From JAFAZJ01 sp964437145 (lineage in GTDB: Bacteria > Pseudomonadota > Alphaproteobacteria > Reyranellales > Reyranellaceae), in NCBI GenBank assembly GCA_964437145.1, contig CAYTFW010000005.1:16410-80409 (forward strand): a stretch of 64,000 nucleotides of DNA, read 5' to 3'. The position numbers and the translations under genes are program-made. A model generated the notes under the pieces. The model had not been told where the DNA came from, made no database searches, and worked only from the letters and a program-made list of their open reading frames with translations. Below, piece by piece: positions 26,675 to 36,210 of this stretch (position 1 is the first letter of the stretch; each line of letters begins with the position of its first letter).

Positions 26675-26983
26675 ATGGCGGAACGCGACGAGGACAAATC
26701 CAGGCCGATGGCCAAGGGCACCAAGCAGCTCGAGACCGACCGCGCCATCGTCTGGGAGTGGCGCATGCCGCCGGGCGCGCGCACCGGCTGGCATCGCCAC
26801 GGGCACGACTACATCGTCGTGCCGCTGGTCGACGGCAAGCTCGGCGTGTGGACGGGCACGCAGTATGTCGAGTCCGACATGAAGAAGGGCGTGTCGTACA
26901 CGCGCGCCGTCGGCGTCGAGCACGACGTGATCAACCCCAATCCCCACGAGTACGTGTTCATCGAGATCGAGCTGAAGCCGTAG
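26675..26983 (+). CDS. Small cupin-domain protein
   Basis: 102 residues, single cupin barrel. Motif 1 is visible as PPGARTGWHRHGHDYIVVPLVDGKL (split here by function: two His, then the Asp-Tyr in place of the usual Glu), motif 2 as GVEHDVINPNPHEYVFIEIE. The His pair plus the later His is enough to bind a metal. Such stand-alone cupins are catalysts or binding proteins of unknown substrate. It stands alone between MATE (divergent) and the aldolase (convergent). Confidence 0.82.
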   Translation: MAERDEDKSRPMAKGTKQLETDRAIVWEWRMPPGARTGWHRHGHDYIVVPLVDGKLGVWTGTQYVESDMKKGVSYTRAVGVEHDVINPNPHEYVFIEIELKP

Positions 26984-26997
26984 GGCGAATCCATGCA

Positions 26998-27026
26998 GTC
27001 ATCCCTCGCTGCGCTCGGGATGACAG
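26998..27026. repeat. CTGTCATCCCGAGCG palindrome, internally deleted copy 2
   Basis: Only GTCATCCC of the left arm joins directly to the right arm TCCCTCGCTGCGCTCGGGATGACAG. The middle of the element is missing, as expected for deletion across a stem. It ends 2 bp before the stop of the aldolase gene. Confidence 0.8.
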
Positions 27027-27027
27027 A

Positions 27028-27804
27028 TCAACCGCGCCGCACGCGGGCGATGCCGGAGGCCATGGCCTGCTGTAGCAGGCCGACATCGGTGGCGATAGAG
27101 ATGAAATCGTAGCCGCGTGCCACGAAGCGGGCGGCCTCCTCGGCGTCGCGCGCCAGGCGGCCGGCGGATTTGCCGTGCTTGCGGCAGGCCTCGATGGTGG
27201 CGCCCTCATGCGCCTGGAAACGCTGATCGTCGAAAGCGCCGGGGATGCCCATGGCGACCGACAGATCGTTGTGGCCGACCCACAGCACGTCGACGCCGTC
27301 CATTGCCGCCATCTGGCCGGCGCACTCCGCGCCGGCGGGATCCTCGATCTGCAGCATGACGATGGTGCGGTCGTTCTGCGCGGCGAAGCGCTCGGCGAGC
27401 GACGCGCCGCTCATGCTGTAGCGGTCCATCGCCAGGCCCAGCGCCACGCCGCGCTTGCCCTGCGGGAAGTACTTCACCGCGTCGAGCACCGAGCGCGCCT
27501 GCTCGACCGAGGAGACCATTGGCACCATCACGCCGTCGGCGCCGATATCCATGATGCGCGCGATATGGTCGTAAGCCTTGGACGGCGCGCGCACGATGAC
27601 CGGCAGGTTGCCGGCCTGGATGTACTTGATGGCGGCGCGCACGGTGTCGAAGCCGAAGCCGCTATGCTCCATGTCGATCACGACGAATTCAGCCCCGGCG
27701 GCGCCCAGGGCCTGGCCGATCCCGGGAACGGCGAACTCGAAGATGAAGGTGCCGATCTTCGGCGCCTTGGTGCCGACCGCCGCTCGCAAACCCGTTCTGG
27801 CCAT
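27028..27804 (-). CDS. HpcH/HpaI-family aldolase/citrate lyase-type protein
   Basis: 258 residues. TIM-barrel class II (metal-dependent) aldolase signature: GAEFVVIDMEHSGFG, the Arg in PVIVRAPS, GADGVMVPMVSSVEQA, metal ligands Glu in VMLQIEDPAG and Asp in VGHNDLSVAMG. Family members split 2-keto-3-deoxy or 4-hydroxy-2-oxo acids into pyruvate and an aldehyde. Substrate cannot be read from sequence. Divergent from the cysG operon across an AT-rich gap. Confidence 0.88.
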   Translation of the reverse strand: MARTGLRAAVGTKAPKIGTFIFEFAVPGIGQALGAAGAEFVVIDMEHSGFGFDTVRAAIKYIQAGNLPVIVRAPSKAYDHIARIMDIGADGVMVPMVSSVEQARSVLDAVKYFPQGKRGVALGLAMDRYSMSGASLAERFAAQNDRTIVMLQIEDPAGAECAGQMAAMDGVDVLWVGHNDLSVAMGIPGAFDDQRFQAHEGATIEACRKHGKSAGRLARDAEEAARFVARGYDFISIATDVGLLQQAMASGIARVRRG

Positions 27805-27977
27805 CGTGTTTCCCCCTCGGTGAGGCCGGGACGCTAATCGCTCCGGCCTTCAGGAAAAAGAACACTGTAGAGTTGTTCAATAGGTTATTTATGCGATGTA
27901 GTTAGGTAAATTATTTTGTATTACCCCAACCAGAAGGGCCAATTGGAGGGCGACGGCTTCTGCCGGGAGAGCGCCCT
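27805..27977. promoter_or_regulatory. AT-rich divergent promoter region, aldolase / cysG operon
   Basis: 173 bp between divergent starts. The stretch at about 27865-27925 is markedly AT-rich against the very GC-rich surroundings (GTTGTTCAATAGGTTATT and TAAATTATTTTGTATTA occur), as expected for promoters. I cannot place a confident -35/-10 pair or a known regulator site. Confidence 0.5.
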
Positions 27978-29297
27978 TTGGACCATCTGCCGATCTTCAT
28001 GGCCCTGCACGGCAAGACGGCCCTGGTCGTCGGCTTCACGCCGGCGGCGGAGCAGCGCGCCGGTTTGCTGGTCAAGGCTGGCGCTTTGGTGCGCCGCGTG
28101 GCGTCGGAGGCGGTGGTCGCGGCCGACCTCGCCGAGGCGACGCTGGCGTTCGTCGCGACGGGCAACCCCGATCTCGATCGTCTGGTCGCCGGCTGGGCCC
28201 GTGCGGCCAAGGTGCCGGTGAACGTCGTCGACCGGCCCGATCTCTGCGACTTCATCATGCCGGCGATCGTCGACCGCGACGGCGTCGTGGCCGCGATCTC
28301 CACCGGCGGCGCGTCGCCGACCTTGGCGCGGCTGCTGCGCGAGCGCGTCGAGGCGGCGCTGCCGGCGCGTATCGGCGCGTTGGCGGCATTCGCCGCGCGC
28401 TTCCGCGCCGCCGCCAAGGGCGTTGGCAATCGCATGCGCTTCTGGGAACGCACGCTCGACGGCCCGATCGGCGAGATGGTGCTGGCCGGCCGCGACGCCG
28501 AGGCCGAGATCGCCATGCACGCGAGCCTGGCGCGCGGCGATGACGGGCAGGGCGTGGTGCACATCGTCGGCGCCGGCCCCGGCGATCCGGAATTGCTGAC
28601 CCTGCGCGCGCTGCGCCTGCTGCAGCGCGCCGACGTGATCCTGCACGACGATCTCGTGTCACCGGCGATCCTCGACTACGCACGCCGCGACGCCGAGCTG
28701 GTGCCGGTGGGCAAGCGCAAGGGTCGCCACAGCCACAAGCAGGACGCGATCAACGCGCTGATCGTCGAGCATGCGCGCGCCGGCAAGCGCGTCGTACGAC
28801 TCAAGGGCGGCGATCCCTTCGTCTTCGGTCGCGGCGGCGAGGAGCTCGAATATGTGCGCTCAGCCGGTATCGAGGTCTTCGTCGTGCCCGGCATCACCGC
28901 GGCGCTCGGTTGCGCCGCCGCCACCGGCATCCCGCTGACGCATCGCGATCTCGCGCAATCCGTGACCCTGGTCACCGCGCATGGCCGCGATGGCGAGCCC
29001 GATATCGACTGGCGGGCCGCGGCGCGGCCGGGCCAGACCACCGTGATCTATATGGGGCTGTCACAAGCCCCGCGCGTGCGCGATCGATTGCTGGCGGCGG
29101 GCATTCAGCTCTCCGTGCCTGTCGCCATCGTCGATCGTGGCACGCGCCCCGATCAGCGCGTTTCCATCGGCACGGTCGGTTCGCTGTCCGCGCTGGCGGC
29201 GCGTCACGCCGGCGGTGGACCCGCCCTCATCATCATTGGCGAGGTGGCCGCGCTGGCGAGCGCCGGCCTGCCCGCTCTTCTCGCGGAGGCTTCGTGA
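27978..29297 (+). CDS. cysG: Siroheme synthase (multifunctional CysG)
   Basis: 439 residues from a TTG start at 27978; the resulting N-terminus MDHLPIFMALHGKTALVVG matches the family and GGGAGA lies at the right distance. The N-terminal third is the precorrin-2 dehydrogenase/ferrochelatase part (note VVGFTPAAEQRAG where most members have VVGGGxVAxRK). The C-terminal part is uroporphyrinogen-III methyltransferase: VHIVGAGPGDPELLTLRAL, the GKRKGRHSHKQDAIN loop and RLKGGDPFVFGRGGEE. Makes siroheme from uroporphyrinogen III for the sulfite reductase two genes downstream. First gene of a tightly coupled operon. Confidence 0.95.
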   Translation: MDHLPIFMALHGKTALVVGFTPAAEQRAGLLVKAGALVRRVASEAVVAADLAEATLAFVATGNPDLDRLVAGWARAAKVPVNVVDRPDLCDFIMPAIVDRDGVVAAISTGGASPTLARLLRERVEAALPARIGALAAFAARFRAAAKGVGNRMRFWERTLDGPIGEMVLAGRDAEAEIAMHASLARGDDGQGVVHIVGAGPGDPELLTLRALRLLQRADVILHDDLVSPAILDYARRDAELVPVGKRKGRHSHKQDAINALIVEHARAGKRVVRLKGGDPFVFGRGGEELEYVRSAGIEVFVVPGITAALGCAAATGIPLTHRDLAQSVTLVTAHGRDGEPDIDWRAAARPGQTTVIYMGLSQAPRVRDRLLAAGIQLSVPVAIVDRGTRPDQRVSIGTVGSLSALAARHAGGGPALIIIGEVAALASAGLPALLAEAS

Positions 29298-29611
29298 TGG
29301 CCAAGGCCGCCAAATCCACTTTGCAGATCGCCACCGCCAATCGCCTGCGCGACGGCGCGGTGGTTTTCCTCGCGGGCGACGGCACCTGGACGACATCGCT
29401 CGCCGACGCGGCGGTCTCGCGCACGGCGGCCGATGCCGAACGACTGGTGGCGATCTGCGATCGTGACGCCACGACCGTGATCGTCGGCCCGGCGCTGATC
29501 GCCGTCACCGACCATGGCGGCGTGATCGAGCCGGTCGACCTGCGCGAACGCATCCGCGCCAACGGCTTGACCATCGACACCATCGCGGCCGACGCCGTGC
29601 GCTACCTCTGA
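29297..29611 (+). CDS. DUF2849 protein of the sulfite reductase operon
   Basis: 104 residues, starts on the last base of the cysG stop (TGATG). Compact alpha/beta protein with TANRLRDGAVVFLAGDGTWT at the N-terminus and a C-terminal RIRANGLTIDTIAADAVRYL. DUF2849 proteins are found between cysG and cysI in many alphaproteobacteria; biochemical role unknown. The invariant position suggests a role in siroheme delivery or reductase assembly, which is inference. Confidence 0.82.
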   Translation: MAKAAKSTLQIATANRLRDGAVVFLAGDGTWTTSLADAAVSRTAADAERLVAICDRDATTVIVGPALIAVTDHGGVIEPVDLRERIRANGLTIDTIAADAVRYL

Positions 29612-29618
29612 GCAGCCG

Positions 29619-31274
29619 ATGTACACCTACGACGAACACGATCGCACCTTCGTCGCCGAGCGCGTCGCGCAATTCCGCGACCAGGTGAAGCGCCGCCTCT
29701 CGGGTGAGCTGACGGAGGAGCAGTTCAAGCCGCTGCGGCTGACCAATGGGCTCTATCTGCAGCTGCACGCCTACATGCTGCGCGTCGCCATCCCCTACGG
29801 CACGCTGTCCTCGAAGCAGATGCGCATGCTGGCGCATATCGCGCGGCGCTACGATCGCGGCTACGGCCACTTCACCACGCGCCAGAACATCCAGTTCAAC
29901 TGGATCAAGCTCGAGGACGCCGCCGACGCGCTCGACGATCTAGCCTCGGTCGAGATGCACGCGCTGCAGACCAGCGGCAACTGCATTCGCAACACCACGG
30001 CCGATCAATGGGCTGGCGTCGCGGTCGACGAGATCGAGGACCCCAGGATCTGGTGCGAGATCATCCGCCAGTGGTCGAGCCTGCATCCCGAATTCACCTT
30101 CCTGCCGCGCAAGTTCAAGATCGCGGTCACCGGCTCGCCGCACGATCGCGCCGCGGTGCGCGTGCACGACATCGGCCTGCGCCTGCATCGCGACGAGAAG
30201 GGCGAGGTCGGCTTCGAAGTGATCGTCGGCGGTGGGCTGGGCCGCACGCCGATGATCGGCAAGACCATCCGCGAATTCCTCCCGAAGCGGCATCTGCTGT
30301 CCTATCTCGAGGCGATCCTGCGCGCCTACAATCTCGCCGGGCGTCGCGACAATCTCTACAAGGCGCGCATCAAGATCCTGGTGCACGAGATCGGCGTCGA
30401 GGAGATGCGCCGCCGCGTCGAGGCCGAGTGGGCGGCGATCCGCGACGGCGCGCTCGACTTGCCGCCGCAGACCATCGACGCCATCGCCAGGCATTTCTCG
30501 CCGCCCGCTTATGAACCGCAGCCGGCCGTCGATCTCGCCGTCGAGCGGCTGCGGCTGGAGAGTGTCTCCTTCGCGCGCTGGCTGAAGACCAACGTCGCGC
30601 CGCATCGCGAGCCAGGCTATGCCATCGTCAACCTCTCCCTGAAGCCCGAGGGCGCGCCGCCGGGCGACGCCAGCGCGGCGCAGATGGAAGCGGTCGCCGA
30701 TCTCGCGCTCGCCTACAGCCACGACGAGATCCGCGTCTCGCACGAACAGAACCTCGTGCTGCCGCATGTGAAGCGCGCCGACCTGCCGACGCTGTGGCGC
30801 AGGCTGGCGGCGGTCGATCTGGCGACGCCCAATCTCGGGCTGGTCAGCGACATCATCGCCTGCCCCGGTCTCGACTATTGCGCGCTGGCCAACGCGCGCT
30901 CGATCCCGGTGGCGCAGCGCATCACGCGGCGTTTCGCCGATTTGAAGCGCCAGCACGACATCGGCGAGCTGAAGATCAAGATCTCGGGCTGCATCAACGC
31001 CTGTGGCCATCACCACGTGGGCCACATCGGCATCCTCGGCGTCGACAAGAACGGTGAGGAATTCTACCAGATCACCTTGGGCGGCGACGGCACCGAGACC
31101 ACGTCGCTGGGCCGCATCATCGGCCCCGCCGTTTCCGCCGACGATGTCGTCGACGCGATCGAGACTCTGGTCGAGACCTATCTTCAGGTACGCCGTGCCG
31201 GCGAACGCTTCGTCGACACCTATCGCCGTGTCGGCGATGCCCCGTTCAAGGAGCGCCTCTATGCCGCTGCTTAA
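29619..31274 (+). CDS. cysI: Sulfite (nitrite/sulfite-family) reductase hemoprotein
   Basis: 551 residues, two ferredoxin-like/siroheme half-domains. The Fe4S4-siroheme ligands are complete: Cys415 and Cys421 (CPGLDYC), Cys458 and Cys462 (SGCINACGHHH). N-terminal substrate-side elements include YGHFTTRQNIQFNWI and TSGNCIRNTTADQ. Reduces sulfite to sulfide for cysteine synthesis. Assignment to sulfite rather than nitrite rests on the cysG/DUF2849/DUF934 neighbours. The stop overlaps the DUF934 gene by 14 bp. Confidence 0.93.
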   Translation: MYTYDEHDRTFVAERVAQFRDQVKRRLSGELTEEQFKPLRLTNGLYLQLHAYMLRVAIPYGTLSSKQMRMLAHIARRYDRGYGHFTTRQNIQFNWIKLEDAADALDDLASVEMHALQTSGNCIRNTTADQWAGVAVDEIEDPRIWCEIIRQWSSLHPEFTFLPRKFKIAVTGSPHDRAAVRVHDIGLRLHRDEKGEVGFEVIVGGGLGRTPMIGKTIREFLPKRHLLSYLEAILRAYNLAGRRDNLYKARIKILVHEIGVEEMRRRVEAEWAAIRDGALDLPPQTIDAIARHFSPPAYEPQPAVDLAVERLRLESVSFARWLKTNVAPHREPGYAIVNLSLKPEGAPPGDASAAQMEAVADLALAYSHDEIRVSHEQNLVLPHVKRADLPTLWRRLAAVDLATPNLGLVSDIIACPGLDYCALANARSIPVAQRITRRFADLKRQHDIGELKIKISGCINACGHHHVGHIGILGVDKNGEEFYQITLGGDGTETTSLGRIIGPAVSADDVVDAIETLVETYLQVRRAGERFVDTYRRVGDAPFKERLYAAA

Positions 31275-31767
31275 GGACGGACGCCTCGTCGAGGATCCCT
31301 GGCGTGTCATCGACGATGCCTCGCCGCTACCGGCGCGCGAGCCGACGATCGTGTCGTTCGCCCGTTTCCAGGCCGAGCGCGATCAACTGCTGGCACGCGG
31401 CGCGCCTTTGGGCGTGCGGTTGCGCAACACCGATGCGATCGACGCACTCGCCGGCGCCATCGATCGGCTCGACCTGATCGCGCTGGAGTTCCCGAAGTTC
31501 AGCGACGGGCGCGCCTACAGCCAGGCGCGCGGGCTACGCGAGCGCCTGGGCTTCGCCGGCGAGCTGCGCGCCACAGGCGACGTGCTGATCGACCAGGCGC
31601 TGTTCATGCGTCGCTGCGGCTTCGACGCCTGGGAGATCGCCGACGCCGCGACGGCGCCGCGCTTCGTCGAGGCCTTCAAGACCTTCAGCGTGTTCTACCA
31701 ACCGGCCGGCGATGGCCGCGCGGCGGTCTCGGCCCTGCGCCGCTTCGCGTCGGCGGGGAGGGCATGA
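31261..31767 (+). CDS. DUF934 protein of the sulfite reductase operon
   Basis: 168 residues from ATG 31261. DUF934 hallmarks: LGVRLRNTDAIDALAGAIDRLDLIALEFPKFSDGRAYSQARGLRERLGF (shown in parts: FPKFSDGRAYSQAR) and a C-terminal AVSALRRFA. These proteins accompany CysI and usually CysH in alphaproteobacteria; proposed to be an electron-transfer or assembly partner. Here cysH does not follow; a 47-residue ORF and a palindrome do. Translational coupling to cysI through a 14-bp overlap. Confidence 0.85.
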   Translation: MPLLKDGRLVEDPWRVIDDASPLPAREPTIVSFARFQAERDQLLARGAPLGVRLRNTDAIDALAGAIDRLDLIALEFPKFSDGRAYSQARGLRERLGFAGELRATGDVLIDQALFMRRCGFDAWEIADAATAPRFVEAFKTFSVFYQPAGDGRAAVSALRRFASAGRA

Positions 31768-31907
31768 TGCGGATACCGTTCACCCTGCGCATCCTCCTGG
31801 TCCTCGCCGGCCTGGCCTGCCTGATTGGCCCCGCGCTACGTCCGACGTCCGGCTCCTCCGGCGACCTCAGCATCGCGGTCGTACGTACCTCCGCACCGAC
31901 ACGCTGA
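31764..31907 (+). CDS. 47-residue putative membrane/secreted microprotein
   Basis: Starts on an ATGA overlap with the DUF934 stop and ends with TGA at 31905-31907. The sequence begins MMRIPFTLRILLVLAGLACL, a positively charged head followed by a hydrophobic stretch of about 17 residues like a signal anchor, then a short Ser/Thr-rich tail. No homologue recognised. The tight overlap matches the coupling used by the rest of the operon and argues for translation, but the size keeps confidence low. A palindrome begins 5 bp after the stop. Confidence 0.4.
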   Translation: MMRIPFTLRILLVLAGLACLIGPALRPTSGSSGDLSIAVVRTSAPTR

Positions 31908-31911
31908 GCGC

Positions 31912-31971
31912 TGGGACCGCCGGCGTCTCGCCGGCTTCATGAAAAGAGCCGGCGGGACGCCGGCGGTCCCA
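31912..31971. repeat. GC-rich palindrome at end of cys operon
   Basis: Arms of 25 bp (TGGGACCGCCGGCGTCTCGC.. at 31912-31936, ..GACGCCGGCGGTCCCA at 31947-31971) with a single mismatch and a 10-11 nt loop. It would form a strong hairpin just after the microprotein stop and could terminate transcription, although no U-tract follows. The right arm recurs at 5246-5264. Confidence 0.7.
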
Positions 31972-31988
31972 ATCGTTATCGTAGCCGC

Positions 31989-32942
31989 ATGTCACTGCCG
32001 CCCGATCTGTCGTCCCGCTTGTCGCTGCCGCTGATCGCGGCGCCGATGTTCCTCGTCTCCGGCGTCGAGCTGGTGGTCGCCGCCTGCGTCGAAGGCGTCG
32101 TCGGCTCGTTTCCGACCGCCAACGCCCGAACGGTCGAGGAGCTCGATGCCTGGTTGACCACGATGCGCCAACGTGTCGGGGCGGCCGAGCAGCGCGCGGG
32201 TAAGCGGCTGGCGCCGATCTGTCCCAACCTGATCGTGCATCGCTCCAACACGCGGCTCGCCGACGATCTCGCCGTGCTGCTGCGCCATCGCGTCGAGCTG
32301 GTGATCGCCAGCGTCGGCAGCCCGGAGAATGTGATCGCGCCGCTGCAAGACATCGGCTGCCGCGTCTTCACCGATGTCGCCTCGATGCGCCACGCCGAGA
32401 AGGCGATCGCGACGGGCAGCGACGGGCTGGTGCTGCTCACGGCCGGCGCCGGCGGCCAGACCGGCTGGGCCAATCCGTTCGCCTTCGCCCGCGCCGTGCG
32501 CGCGATCTGGGACGGGCCGCTGGTGCTGGCCGGCGGTATCGCCGATGGCCGCGCATTGCGCGCCGCGCAGGTGCTGGGCTGCGACCTCGCCTATATGGGT
32601 ACCAAGTTCATCGCCACGCGCGAGAGCATGGCCAAGGACGCCTACAAGGAGATGCTGGTGTCGTCGCGCCTCGACGACGTGCTGCTGACCCGCGCCTTCA
32701 CCGGGCTCGAGACCAATATGCTGAGGCCGTCGATCGTCGCCGCCGGCGCCGATCCCGATAATCTGCCGGCGCGCGGCGGCATCGATGTCGCCAAGGACAT
32801 CAACAGCGAGGCGCGCGAGCGCGGCGCGCGGCGCTGGAAGGACATCTGGAGCGCCGGCCATTCGGTGTCAGGCGTGGCCGATATTCCCGCCGTCGCCGGC
32901 CTGATCGCCCGCACGCGCCAGGAGTATCTGGCGGTCTCCTGA
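31989..32942 (+). CDS. Nitronate monooxygenase-family flavoprotein
   Basis: 317 residues, FMN-binding TIM barrel. N-terminal SRLSLPLIAAPMFLVSG (conserved PM), VELVIASVGSPENVIAPL, the phosphate-binding GPLVLAGGIADGRALRAA and LGCDLAYMGTKFIATRES. The family loop reads TAGAGGQTGWANP: the position that holds the catalytic His in class I nitronate monooxygenases is Gln, so nitronate oxidation is not assured; NADH-dependent quinone reductase or enoyl reductase activities also occur in the family. Stands alone. Confidence 0.82.
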   Translation: MSLPPDLSSRLSLPLIAAPMFLVSGVELVVAACVEGVVGSFPTANARTVEELDAWLTTMRQRVGAAEQRAGKRLAPICPNLIVHRSNTRLADDLAVLLRHRVELVIASVGSPENVIAPLQDIGCRVFTDVASMRHAEKAIATGSDGLVLLTAGAGGQTGWANPFAFARAVRAIWDGPLVLAGGIADGRALRAAQVLGCDLAYMGTKFIATRESMAKDAYKEMLVSSRLDDVLLTRAFTGLETNMLRPSIVAAGADPDNLPARGGIDVAKDINSEARERGARRWKDIWSAGHSVSGVADIPAVAGLIARTRQEYLAVS

Positions 32943-33012
32943 CATCCGTCGTGACAATTTATTGGTGGTAGAGTAATTTGGGAGAATATCTTTAAGTAGT
33001 TTCTGGGAAGTC

Positions 33013-33537
33013 ATGACGTTGCGCTCCCTCTCCGACGACTTCGAACGCTACCTGCCGCCTACCAGCTTGCGGCGGGTAGCGATGTTCCTGTGGTTTCTGG
33101 TCGTCGTGACGTTGGTCTGCGGTATCGGCGCCTTCTACTCGCCCGCGCACGATCCGGCGTGGTGGGACGGGCTGAAGAAACCCCTCGGCATGCCCCCGAG
33201 CGGGATATTCCCGCTGATCTGGATGGCGATGTACATCGCCATGGCGATGGCGATGTGGCTGGTCTGGCGCAGCGCGCCTTGGCATCGCACCAGCTCGGCC
33301 CAGTTGCTGTGGTGGACCCAGCTGACCCTCAACGCGATGTGCATGCCGGTGCTCTTCGGCGCCCACCGCATCGGTCTGGCCGTGGTCGTGATGCTGACGC
33401 TGACCGTAGCGATCGGCGCCACCATCGGCGCCTTCCGCCAGCACTCCAAGCTCGCCGCCTGGCTGCTCGCCCCCTATCTCTGCTGGGTCGGCTTCCTGGC
33501 GGTGCTCAGCATCCAGGTCTGGCAGCTCAATTTCTGA
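33013..33537 (+). CDS. tspO: TspO/MBR-family membrane protein
   Basis: 174 residues with five helices. Recognisable TspO features: W-D-G-L-K-K-P motif (WWDGLKKPLGMPPSGIF), FPLIWMAMYIAMA, a Trp/Asn-rich helix LLWWTQLTLNAMC and the C-terminal LLAPYLCWVGFLAVLSIQVWQLN. The family binds porphyrins and cholesterol-like ligands; in Rhodobacter it modulates tetrapyrrole and stress responses. The N-terminal 20 residues are longer than in most TspO proteins. A short AT-rich gap precedes it. Confidence 0.88.
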   Translation: MTLRSLSDDFERYLPPTSLRRVAMFLWFLVVVTLVCGIGAFYSPAHDPAWWDGLKKPLGMPPSGIFPLIWMAMYIAMAMAMWLVWRSAPWHRTSSAQLLWWTQLTLNAMCMPVLFGAHRIGLAVVVMLTLTVAIGATIGAFRQHSKLAAWLLAPYLCWVGFLAVLSIQVWQLNF

Positions 33538-33577
33538 GCTGGTGCGGTACGCCCGCTATCATCCCGAACGCCGCTAT

Positions 33578-33844
33578 TCAGTGCACCGTCGCCAATACCT
33601 GGGCGAAGCGGAACTCGGCGGGCTGGATCAGGCCGGCGCTGGCGATCCGCACGCGGTGCAGCTTGCCGTCGAGGTTCTTCTGCCAGAAGGTCAGGAACTT
33701 GGTCAGCACGGGGAATTTCGGCGCGATGTCGAGATCCTGCCAGATGAATGTCTGCAGCAGGTTCTGATGATCCGGCAGGAAATACAGGATCTCCGCCGTT
33801 GTCAGCCGATAGTCGCGAAGCTGCTTCTCGAACGCACCAGACAT
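33578..33844 (-). CDS. usg: Usg-family small protein
   Basis: 88 residues from ATG 33844, chosen because GGAGGAAAGG lies at the right distance. Family core visible: RLTTAEILYFLPDHQNLLQTF, IWQDLDIAPKFPVLTKFLTFW and a C-terminal HRVRIASAGLI. Usg proteins are small alphaproteobacterial proteins, named from a gene near trp/asd loci; function unknown. Here it is divergent from groES and convergent with tspO. Confidence 0.85.
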   Translation of the reverse strand: MSGAFEKQLRDYRLTTAEILYFLPDHQNLLQTFIWQDLDIAPKFPVLTKFLTFWQKNLDGKLHRVRIASAGLIQPAEFRFAQVLATVH

Positions 33845-33978
33845 CTCGAACACCTTTCCTCCGGGTGGATTCAAACGTCGAGGAACGTCGATGGTCTCGC
33901 GAGAAGCGTGCCAACGCAACGGATTTCATGAAACAAATCAAGATGTTAGCAGCAGCGCGACGGGATTGCTGCTGATCC

Positions 33979-34007
33979 TTGACTAAATCGGGGCAAACCC
34001 CTACATC
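33979..34007 (+). promoter_or_regulatory. groESL housekeeping promoter
   Basis: TTGACT (33979-33984), 17-bp spacer, TACATC (34002-34007). A transcription start near 34014 would put the CIRCE operator at the very start of the RNA, the usual arrangement for HrcA control. Confidence 0.75.
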
Positions 34008-34018
34008 CCGCCCGCGCG

Positions 34019-34045
34019 TTGGCACTCATGATTCAGGAGTGCTAA
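34019..34045. promoter_or_regulatory. CIRCE operator (HrcA site)
   Basis: TTGGCACTC-N9-GAGTGCTAA matches the CIRCE consensus TTAGCACTC-N9-GAGTGCTAA with one change. HrcA repressor binds this at normal temperature and releases it on heat shock. hrcA itself is not in the window. Confidence 0.95.
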
Positions 34046-34106
34046 CAGCAATCTTATTACCCGGCCCGGAGAGGGGCCTCGTTTTGACCCAAGGAGGAGG
34101 GAGTTC

Positions 34107-34424
34107 ATGAGCTTTCGTCCGCTGCATGACCGCGTCGTGGTGAAGCGCGTCGCGGAAGAAGAGAAGACCAAGGGCGGCATCATCATCCCCGACACCGCCA
34201 AGGAAAAGCCGATGGAAGGCGAGATCGTCGCTGTCGGTCCGGGCGCGCGCGACGAGAAGGGCACGCTGGTGCCGCTCGACGTCAAGGTCGGCGACCGCAT
34301 CCTGTTCGGCAAGTGGTCGGGCACCGAAGTGAAGCTCGACGGCGTCGATCTCCTGATCATGAAGGAGAGCGACATCATGGGCATCCTCGAGGCGCCCGCG
34401 AAAGCCGCCAAGAAAGCCGCTTAA
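34107..34424 (+). CDS. groES: Co-chaperonin GroES
   Basis: 105 residues. The lid of the GroEL folding chamber. Typical SFRPLHDRVVVKRVAEEEKTKGGIIIPDTAKEKP (mobile loop in the second half), VGDRILFGKWSGTEVKLDG and ILIM-like end, with a slightly long Ala/Lys-rich tail APAKAAKKAA. Strong ribosome-binding site AAGGAGGAGGG. Preceded by promoter and CIRCE; followed by a terminator-like hairpin before groEL. Confidence 0.98.
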   Translation: MSFRPLHDRVVVKRVAEEEKTKGGIIIPDTAKEKPMEGEIVAVGPGARDEKGTLVPLDVKVGDRILFGKWSGTEVKLDGVDLLIMKESDIMGILEAPAKAAKKAA

Positions 34425-34456
34425 GACCGTCGCGTCATCGCGCACGGTCTTTTTTG
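34423..34456 (+). terminator. Hairpin with U-run between groES and groEL
   Basis: AAGACCGT / ACGGTCTT arms (34423-34430, 34444-34451) with an inner CGCG/CGCG pairing around a TCAT loop, followed by a T-run ending TTTTTTG. It has the form of an intrinsic terminator but lies inside the operon, so it may act as a partial terminator that sets the GroES:GroEL ratio, or as an RNA-processing or stability element. Confidence 0.7.
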
Positions 34457-34481
34457 TTGAACCGAATTCCACGAGGGAACA

Positions 34482-36128
<1,647 letters not shown>

Positions 36129-36160
36129 GTCCGTCGTCGATCCATCCGGATCGGATACGG

Positions 36161-36196
36161 AAGGGCCGGGGAGCAATCCCCGGCCCTTTGTCTTTG
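36161..36196 (+). terminator. Intrinsic terminator of groESL
   Basis: Perfect 12-bp arms AAGGGCCGGGGA / TCCCCGGCCCTT around the GCAA tetraloop (36161-36188), followed by the T-rich TTGTCTTT. A textbook factor-independent terminator. Confidence 0.92.
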
Positions 36197-36210
36197 TGTA
36201 CGATAGAGCG

